Below, one piece after another: positions 22,295 through 27,316 of a DNA stretch of 27,316 nt (within the stretch, counting starts at the first letter, position 1; every line of letters starts with the position of its first letter). The DNA comes from Caryophanales bacterium UBA1427 (GTDB lineage Bacteria; Bacillota_I; Bacilli_A; ML615J-28; CAG-313). The notes below the pieces were generated by a model. The model had not been told where the DNA came from, did not search any database, and saw only the letters and a program-made list of their open reading frames with translations. Both the position numbers and the translations under genes were made by a program. The stretch lies in assembly GCA_002329485.1 (NCBI GenBank), contig DCTZ01000030.1, forward strand, positions 23,624 to 50,939, in the 5' to 3' direction.

Positions 22295-23746
22295 CTAATA
22301 TAGATAAGCCAAATTTTCCGCCGCGGCTCGGTTTTCGAAGGCTTTTTTGACCGTTTTTAAACCGATCGGTACAAAGATAAGGAGGGCGAAAAATTCGGAA
22401 ATCGGATAACATATCCAAATGCTCGAAAGATTCGGGAAAATGAGACTTAGTACGTAAGCAAATGGAACAATGATTACCAACTGCCGAAGCAAAGACATCA
22501 TCATCGATTTAAAGCCCTGGCCGATGGCCTGGAACATGACGGAAACCGTGATGTTGAGGGCGGCCGGTAGGAAACTGATGCTGATGATTCTTAAGGCAAT
22601 TTTTGCCAAGTCGTTATAAGGGCCGGCCAATGGAATGATTATTAAGAGAATATGCGGCAAAAATTGAAAAATCAGAAAACCGACCGTGATAATCGACAAA
22701 GAAGAAATGGCAGTGAGTTTTAAGGCGCGTTGGAACCTTTCTTTGTTGTTGGCGCCGTAATTGTAGCCCATAATCGGCATGGCTCCCTGCGATAAACCGA
22801 AGACAGGCATAAAGACAAACGATTGGAGTTTGATGTAAACGCCCAAAATTCCTTCTCCGCCGTCATCAATCCGATTGATGAAAGTATTCAAAAGGAAAAT
22901 CGTCAACGAACCAATAGAGTTCATAACCATGACAGGAAACCCGACTTTGAGAATTTCTTTGATATCTTGTTTTTTGACGGCGTGTTTTTTAAACGAAAAA
23001 TCGATTTCATGTTCGTTTAAAAAGAGAATTAACAAAACGAATACCATGGCGACGCCTTGCGCAATGACGGTGGCAATTGCTGCGCCCCTTACGCCCATGC
23101 CGAGTCCCCAAGAAAAACTGAAGAAGTTTTGGGGATTTCCTAAGCTGGTGCCTTTTCCGAAAATGAAAATCGGGTCCAGGATAATGTTGGTGATGGCACC
23201 GATGAGTTGCGCAATCATCGGAACAATCATATTACCGGTAGCCTGCAGGATTTTGGTCGCACACATTTCAACGAATATAAAACCGCTAAAAATCATGGCC
23301 ACGGACAAATAATCGACAATCATTTGTTCTACGATTGGGTCTTTTTCGAGAAAATGAGCCATTGCTTGAGGAACAATCCAGCCAAGAGCAAAAACCACCA
23401 AATAGGCACCCAAAGCCAAAATCAAACCGGTTTTGGCGATATTGGATGCTTCCTGACGCTTTTTGGCTCCCAAACGGCGAGCAACGGCGGAATTGGTTCC
23501 GACACCGATGCCTAAGGCGATGGCCATCATCAGCATTTGAATCGGGAAAGCAAGCGACAAAGCATTGATGGCATTGTTGTCTTCCAGGTTGATCCGAGCC
23601 ACGTACATCGAGTCGACAACATTGTAAATGCTTTGAATCAACATCGAAAAGATGGCGGGAATCGACATGAAAAACAGGAGTTTTCCGATTGGTTTTGTTC
23701 CCATTTTGTTTTCCGGTCTATCTGCCATATTTACTTCATTATTCAA
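22295..23746 (-). CDS. MATE family efflux transporter
   Basis: Twelve-helix multidrug/toxin exporter of the cytoplasmic membrane, driven by a Na+ or H+ gradient. Typical landmarks are KLLFFMSIPAIFSMLIQSIYN, VVDSMYVAR, ALSLAFPIQMLMMA, GIGVGTNSAVARRLG, and in the second half SQGAMPIMGYNYGANNKER. About 483 aa from TTG 23746, which lies 4 bases after GGAGTGAT on the minus strand; ATG 23728 is an alternative without an RBS, and GTG 23755 overlaps the SD. No terminator separates it from tRNA-Thr downstream, so it may read through. Substrate is not predictable from sequence. Confidence 0.92.
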   Translation of the reverse strand: MNNEVNMADRPENKMGTKPIGKLLFFMSIPAIFSMLIQSIYNVVDSMYVARINLEDNNAINALSLAFPIQMLMMAIALGIGVGTNSAVARRLGAKKRQEASNIAKTGLILALGAYLVVFALGWIVPQAMAHFLEKDPIVEQMIVDYLSVAMIFSGFIFVEMCATKILQATGNMIVPMIAQLIGAITNIILDPIFIFGKGTSLGNPQNFFSFSWGLGMGVRGAAIATVIAQGVAMVFVLLILFLNEHEIDFSFKKHAVKKQDIKEILKVGFPVMVMNSIGSLTIFLLNTFINRIDDGGEGILGVYIKLQSFVFMPVFGLSQGAMPIMGYNYGANNKERFQRALKLTAISSLSIITVGFLIFQFLPHILLIIIPLAGPYNDLAKIALRIISISFLPAALNITVSVMFQAIGQGFKSMMMSLLRQLVIIVPFAYVLSLIFPNLSSIWICYPISEFFALLIFVPIGLKTVKKAFENRAAAENLAYLY

Positions 23747-23802
23747 GCGTATCACTCCAAACTATGTTTTTTCCGGATCCGTTTTTTGTCCGACAGTTAT
23801 AT

Positions 23803-23831
23803 ATTATACCAAAAATCACATCTAAAGGCAA
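23803..23831 (-). promoter_or_regulatory. Promoter of the MATE transporter gene
   Basis: On the minus strand: TTGCCT (23831-23826), 17-bp spacer, TATAAT (23808-23803) preceded by TGG. The leader is about 50 nt. Confidence 0.75.
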
Positions 23832-23930
23832 AAGAAATACATAGGAAAAACGTGCTTCGCATTTTAGGAAAGCAAAGCTAAAAAACTAATTTGACAAAAT
23901 AAAACTTTTTTTGCACAATTGACATTTTTT

Positions 23931-23941
23931 TGTGGTATAAT
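23931..23941 (+). promoter_or_regulatory. Promoter of the HtrA-like protease gene
   Basis: TGTGG-TATAAT (23931-23941) is an extended -10. Two TTGACA hexamers (23891 and 23919) lie nearby but at wrong spacings; TTGCAC at 23911 gives a 19-bp spacer. The leader to ATG 24018 is about 70 nt. Confidence 0.6.
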
Positions 23942-23962
23942 ATTTTAAAATCAGAAACAAGG

Positions 23963-24002
23963 AAAGGAGTCGAAATTATCGAATTAATCATTTGATTAAT
24001 TC
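23963..24002 (+). promoter_or_regulatory. Distant SD plus perfect palindrome in the htrA leader
   Basis: AAAGGAG (23963-23969) is the best SD in the leader but lies 48 bases before the ATG at 24018. Between them is a perfect 10-bp inverted repeat, GAATTAATCA (23981-23990) and TGATTAATTC (23993-24002), two bases apart. The only SD near the ATG is a weak CGGA. The palindrome could be an operator or an RNA hairpin that controls translation. Confidence 0.55.
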
Positions 24003-24017
24003 TTTAATCGGAATTAT

Positions 24018-25193
24018 ATGAAAAAACGTTGGCAAATTTTATTATTGATCATCTGTTCCCTTTTCATGCTTTCAAGTTGCGAAATTCTCAGAGAACGGCA
24101 AATCAAAAACAATATCATCAATACAGTTGTCGATTATCAGACAATGTCCATCGAAGATTTTCAGAATGCGGTGGAAGTGGCGGTCGATCGCGTCAAGGAT
24201 GCGGTTATCGGTGTTACCCTTAAGAAAGGTACCGACCGCGTATCGATTGGCAGCGGCGTTATTTATAAACGGGAAGAAATCAAAATTCTAGATGAAGTGG
24301 TAAATTATAAATATTATGTCATCACCAACCGCCATGTGGTAAAAGGCGATAACTCGAATGATAATTATAATGTTTCAGTTTATTTGGGCGATGAAGACAA
24401 AGAACTCCCGGCCACCGTGGTAGGCATGGATAACAAAGTCGATATCGCTTTGATTACTTTTGTCCATTCCCGTCTCATCAATCCGGTCGAATTTGCCGGT
24501 GATGAAGAAATCAAGAAAGGCAGTTTTGCGATTGCCATCGGTAATCCGGACGGTTACGACTATTACGGTTCGGTAACCTTCGGTGTAGTCAGCAGTCCGC
24601 TCCGTTACATTAACGATGATACGGATGGCGACGGTGTCAACGATTATTCGGCCGAATATCTCCAACATGACGTTGCGATTAACCCCGGCAACAGCGGCGG
24701 CGGCTTATTCAACATTTACGGTCAGTTAATCGGTATCAATACCTTGAAATTGGTTAATACCGATATCGATAATATGGGCTTTGCCATTCCGCACCGGGTC
24801 GTAAAAATAATCATGACCGAATACTTGGAAAAAGGCAAACCGATTATTCGTCCGCGTTTAGGTGTTTTGGGTATCGAGGTACGTTCCATAACCGAATCGG
24901 TTATCCAACGGGATAATCTCAAAGAAATTCCTGACATTTACGGGGACGAACAGCAATACGGAATTTATGTTTCTGGCATTACCGAAAACGGTTCAATTGA
25001 AGGCAGCGGAATCGAAGTCGACGATATCATCCTTGAAGTCGATAACATCAAAATCACCCGAACCAACATCATCACCGCAAAACTCAATTCCCTAGTCGAC
25101 TACAAAGTAGGCGATGTTGTAACGATTAAATATTACGACCGCTCCAGCAATTCCATCAAAACGACCAATGTTACGCTAAAATCAGGTGACTAA
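24018..25193 (+). CDS. HtrA/DegP-like trypsin-type serine protease, lipoprotein
   Basis: Predicted surface quality-control protease, 391 aa. A lipoprotein signal ends in lipobox LSSC with Cys21, unlike the single-pass membrane anchor of Bacillus HtrA. The catalytic triad is His106 (TNRHVV), Asp142 (NKVDIALI) and Ser226 (NPGNSGGGL). A PDZ-like domain occupies about residues 280-390, with YVSGITENGSIEGSGIEVDDIILEV-type residues. A DxDGDGxND loop (about 200-209), reminiscent of EF-hand/thrombospondin calcium loops, sits just before the active serine. It has its own promoter and terminator. The family call is firm; calcium binding is inference. Confidence 0.93.
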   Translation: MKKRWQILLLIICSLFMLSSCEILRERQIKNNIINTVVDYQTMSIEDFQNAVEVAVDRVKDAVIGVTLKKGTDRVSIGSGVIYKREEIKILDEVVNYKYYVITNRHVVKGDNSNDNYNVSVYLGDEDKELPATVVGMDNKVDIALITFVHSRLINPVEFAGDEEIKKGSFAIAIGNPDGYDYYGSVTFGVVSSPLRYINDDTDGDGVNDYSAEYLQHDVAINPGNSGGGLFNIYGQLIGINTLKLVNTDIDNMGFAIPHRVVKIIMTEYLEKGKPIIRPRLGVLGIEVRSITESVIQRDNLKEIPDIYGDEQQYGIYVSGITENGSIEGSGIEVDDIILEVDNIKITRTNIITAKLNSLVDYKVGDVVTIKYYDRSSNSIKTTNVTLKSGD

Positions 25194-25199
25194 AATACA

Positions 25200-25237
25200 A
25201 ACGGAATGTCCCTTTTTCCGGGATTTTCCGTTTTTTT
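25200..25237 (+). terminator. Terminator of the HtrA-like gene
   Basis: AACGGAA/TTCCGTT outer stem, a 2x2 internal loop, TCCC/GGGA inner stem, then a run of seven Ts. Confidence 0.88.
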
Positions 25238-25239
25238 AT

Positions 25240-25268
25240 TTGTCAAAAATTGCCAACCATGATACAAT
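25240..25268 (+). promoter_or_regulatory. Promoter of the ABC-F gene
   Basis: TTGTCA (25240-25245), 17-bp spacer, TACAAT (25263-25268) with TGA before it, just after the preceding terminator. Confidence 0.8.
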
Positions 25269-25307
25269 TAATAAGGTATTATTCACTTATTTATTGGAGA
25301 AAGAATT

Positions 25308-26864
25308 ATGTTATTAACGGTCGAACATTTACAGCTAACATTTGACAGAAAACCATTGTATGTCGATGCTTCCTTTCGGATTTTGCCGAAAGAAAAAATT
25401 GGGCTGATTGGCGCTAACGGCGTCGGAAAAACGACTTTGATCGAAATCTTAAGCGGTAAAATCATTCCGGACGGGGGGAGAATCGAATTTGCCCCTCAAA
25501 TCAAAGTCGGGTATTTGGATCAGCAAGCCAAAGTCGACAAATCATTGACAATTCAGAAATATTTGGAAAGTGCCTTTAAACCGCTTTGGGAAATTTATGA
25601 CCAGTTAAACGCTGCATTGGCGCGGATTAATCAAACCAAAGACAAGCAAGAACAAATGCGTTTGGCCAAAACGTCGGCCAATCTCCGGGACGAATTGGAA
25701 GTCAAAGGCTTTTATACGATTGCCTCGGACATCGCCAAAGTGGCAAGCGGTTTGGGAATAACCAATTACGGGATGAATACTCCGCTCGGGAAACTATCCG
25801 GCGGCCAAAAAGTCAAAGTGATCTTGGCCAAACTTCTTTTGGAGCAGCCGGATTTAATCATCCTCGATGAACCGACCAATTTTTTGGATACGGTTCATGT
25901 GGATTGGTTGGTCAAATATCTGAAAGAGTACAAAGGAGCGTTTTTGATTGTATCGCACCATCAGGGCTTTTTGAACGAAGTGGTCAACGTCATCATGGAA
26001 ATCGAAAACGGTCAAATTATCCGTTATCGGGGCAATTACCAATCCTACCTTCGCCAAAAGGCCTTACGCGTCGACGAATATGCCCAAAAATACGAAGCGC
26101 AACAAAAAGAAATCAAAAAATTGGAAGATTATATCGGCAAAAACAAAGTTCGGGCTTCCACCGCAAGCCTAGCCAAAAGCCGCCAGAAGAAGCTGGATAA
26201 AATCGAGCGGTTGGCACCTCCGAGTTCAAAACCGACTCCGCTCCATTTGGATTTCCGCTATAAACCGATTTCGTCCCATCAGTTGTTGGTGGTCGACAAT
26301 TTGGAAATCGGCTATTATTATTCGCTCCTGCCGCCGATGTCTTTTATGCTCAAAAGCGGAGAGAAACTTGCGGTTACGGGATTTAACGGAATCGGCAAGA
26401 CAACCCTGTTGAAAACCTTGATTGAGGAAATTCCTTCAATCAAGGGTCGCTTTAAATTTGTCGACGATGTCAAAATCGCATATTTTGCCCAGGAACATAC
26501 CTGGGACAATCCGAAATTGTCTCCGATGGAAATTATCTCCGAAAGGTGGCCGCTCATGGATCACAAAACGATTCGTTCCAATTTGGCGCGTTGCGGCATC
26601 ACGGGCGGTTTGGCTTTGCAGCCCATTTCCACTTTAAGCGGAGGGGAACAGGCCAAAGTAAAACTTTGTATTATGATGTTGACGGAAGCGAATGTTTTGA
26701 TTTTGGACGAACCGACCAATCATTTGGATGCGGTGAGCAAAGAAAGTTTGAAACAGGCTTTAAAGAAATATCCGGGAACCGTTATTGTGGTATCCCACGA
26801 ACGGGAATTTATCACTGATGTTGCTACCCGTATTTTCAATATCGAAGATCTTTTGTCATCGTAG
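25308..26864 (+). CDS. ABC-F family ATPase
   Basis: Soluble protein with two ABC domains and no membrane part, 518 aa; ABC-F proteins act on the ribosome as translation factors or resistance factors. Domain 1: Walker A GANGVGKT (35-42), signature LSGGQ, Walker B LIILDEPTNFLD. A charged linker follows (about 245-295, with KYEAQQKEIKKLEDYIGKNK-like helices). Domain 2: Walker A GFNGIGKT (358-365), signature LSGGE, Walker B VLILDEPTNHLD. The length and short arms resemble housekeeping members more than antibiotic-resistance members, but the subgroup is uncertain. The SNase-like gene starts 20 bases after the stop and is probably co-transcribed. Confidence 0.92.
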   Translation: MLLTVEHLQLTFDRKPLYVDASFRILPKEKIGLIGANGVGKTTLIEILSGKIIPDGGRIEFAPQIKVGYLDQQAKVDKSLTIQKYLESAFKPLWEIYDQLNAALARINQTKDKQEQMRLAKTSANLRDELEVKGFYTIASDIAKVASGLGITNYGMNTPLGKLSGGQKVKVILAKLLLEQPDLIILDEPTNFLDTVHVDWLVKYLKEYKGAFLIVSHHQGFLNEVVNVIMEIENGQIIRYRGNYQSYLRQKALRVDEYAQKYEAQQKEIKKLEDYIGKNKVRASTASLAKSRQKKLDKIERLAPPSSKPTPLHLDFRYKPISSHQLLVVDNLEIGYYYSLLPPMSFMLKSGEKLAVTGFNGIGKTTLLKTLIEEIPSIKGRFKFVDDVKIAYFAQEHTWDNPKLSPMEIISERWPLMDHKTIRSNLARCGITGGLALQPISTLSGGEQAKVKLCIMMLTEANVLILDEPTNHLDAVSKESLKQALKKYPGTVIVVSHEREFITDVATRIFNIEDLLSS

Positions 26865-26883
26865 TTTTCAAAGGAGTGTTTTA

Positions 26884-27316
26884 ATGAACGAAATCAACCT
26901 ACCATACCTCGGACCCAAGTTGACGGATGCCGTTAAGCGGCGTCCTTTTTGGACCAAAAACAAACAACTCCCTTTAGGGGGCTGTCTCAAAGTAACCTTC
27001 GATCATGAAATCGACGGCGATACCGCGGGTTTCTGGGTCGACGGCGAGATTAAAACGGTGCGTTTCTTCGTCATCGATACGCCCGAAGTTAGCCCCAAAC
27101 CGGATCCGTACGGTTTGACCGCCAAACAATACACAAGCGAGAAGTTAAAGAATGCATCGGAAATTTATCTTCAAAGCGATAAATTGGATTCGCTGTTTGA
27201 CAATACCGAACGAAAAAGATTGCTGGCTTGGATTTGGGTCGACGGAGAACTGTTGAATTACCAATTGGTACGCTTGGGGCTTGCCACGGTGAAATATGTC
27301 AATAACGAAAAAATGG
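26884..27316 (+). CDS. Thermonuclease (SNase)-like protein, 3' end outside window
   Basis: Open from ATG 26884 (RBS AAAGGAG) to the window edge, giving 144 residues. It has the staphylococcal nuclease layout: metal Asp in EIDGDT, the R-x-F-x-x-IDTPE strand (catalytic Arg, Asp and Glu equivalents of Arg35, Asp40 and Glu43), a YGLTAKQYTSEKL helix, the second catalytic Arg in RLLAWIWVDGELLN, and LVRLGLATVKYV. No signal peptide is visible at this start (MNEINLPYLGPKL), so it may act inside the cell or be exported by other means. It follows the ABC-F gene closely on the same strand. Confidence 0.85.
   Translation, partial: MNEINLPYLGPKLTDAVKRRPFWTKNKQLPLGGCLKVTFDHEIDGDTAGFWVDGEIKTVRFFVIDTPEVSPKPDPYGLTAKQYTSEKLKNASEIYLQSDKLDSLFDNTERKRLLAWIWVDGELLNYQLVRLGLATVKYVNNEKM

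Noticed and set aside
1..27316. UGA-to-Trp recoding as in Mollicutes
   Set aside because: Conserved Trp positions use TGG and several genes end in TGA at the family-expected place (for example spoVAC and spoVAEb).
1..27316. CRISPR array, insertion sequence, prophage or defence island
   Set aside because: No regularly spaced direct repeats, transposase, integrase, phage structural gene or known defence protein was seen; gene content is chromosomal.

Overview
The window reads as chromosome of a low-to-mid GC Gram-positive bacterium that carries endospore genes. Pointers are a B. subtilis-like block dacF-spoIIAA-spoIIAB-sigF-spoVAC-spoVAD-spoVAEb-spoVAF, RNase J, lipobox lipoproteins, Bacillus-type Shine-Dalgarno (SD) sequences that extend into GGTGAT, and dapF. 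Trp is encoded by TGG and TGA is a stop, so this is not a UGA-Trp mollicute. A Bacilli-class lineage, possibly near Erysipelotrichales or the spore-gene-bearing relatives of Mollicutes, is my best guess; I cannot place it further from sequence alone.

Layout. 1-2725: tail of a GyrI-like effector-binding protein, a minus-strand pair (peptidase C26-type amidotransferase and Nudix ADP-ribose pyrophosphatase), and dapF, which diverges from that pair. 2923-5667: a CtpE/Exp7-like P-type ATPase. 5810-8350: an ATPase-permease-lipoprotein ABC importer of the NitT/TauT class. 8509-10156: a diacylglycerol-kinase-like lipid kinase and uracil-DNA glycosylase. 10212-16288: the sporulation block. 16369-19004: RNase J, an unrecognised 224-aa protein and rpmG. 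19098-20780: a membrane protein with the FtsK/SpoIIIE architecture whose motor has lost its ATP-binding motifs. 20793-23746, minus strand: rarA, tRNA-Thr(GGT) and a MATE exporter. 24018 to the end: an HtrA-like lipoprotein protease, an ABC-F ATPase and a truncated SNase-like nuclease.

How it works together. SpoIIAA, SpoIIAB and sigma-F form the forespore-specific anti-anti-sigma/anti-sigma/sigma switch. DacF trims spore or wall peptidoglycan. The SpoVA proteins move and sense dipicolinic acid. The order matches B. subtilis, but spoVAA, spoVAB and spoVAEa are missing here, and a strong terminator separates sigF from the spoVA genes. Intergenic spaces are short, with clear hairpin terminators and many extended -10 promoters (TGn before the hexamer). 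No stretch above 300 bases lacks a gene. I see no insertion sequence, prophage or CRISPR array.

Most worth following up: the degenerate FtsK/SpoIIIE homologue (19098-20780), the reduced SpoVA set with a compact sigma-F, and the htrA leader in which a strong SD and a perfect palindrome lie far from the start codon.
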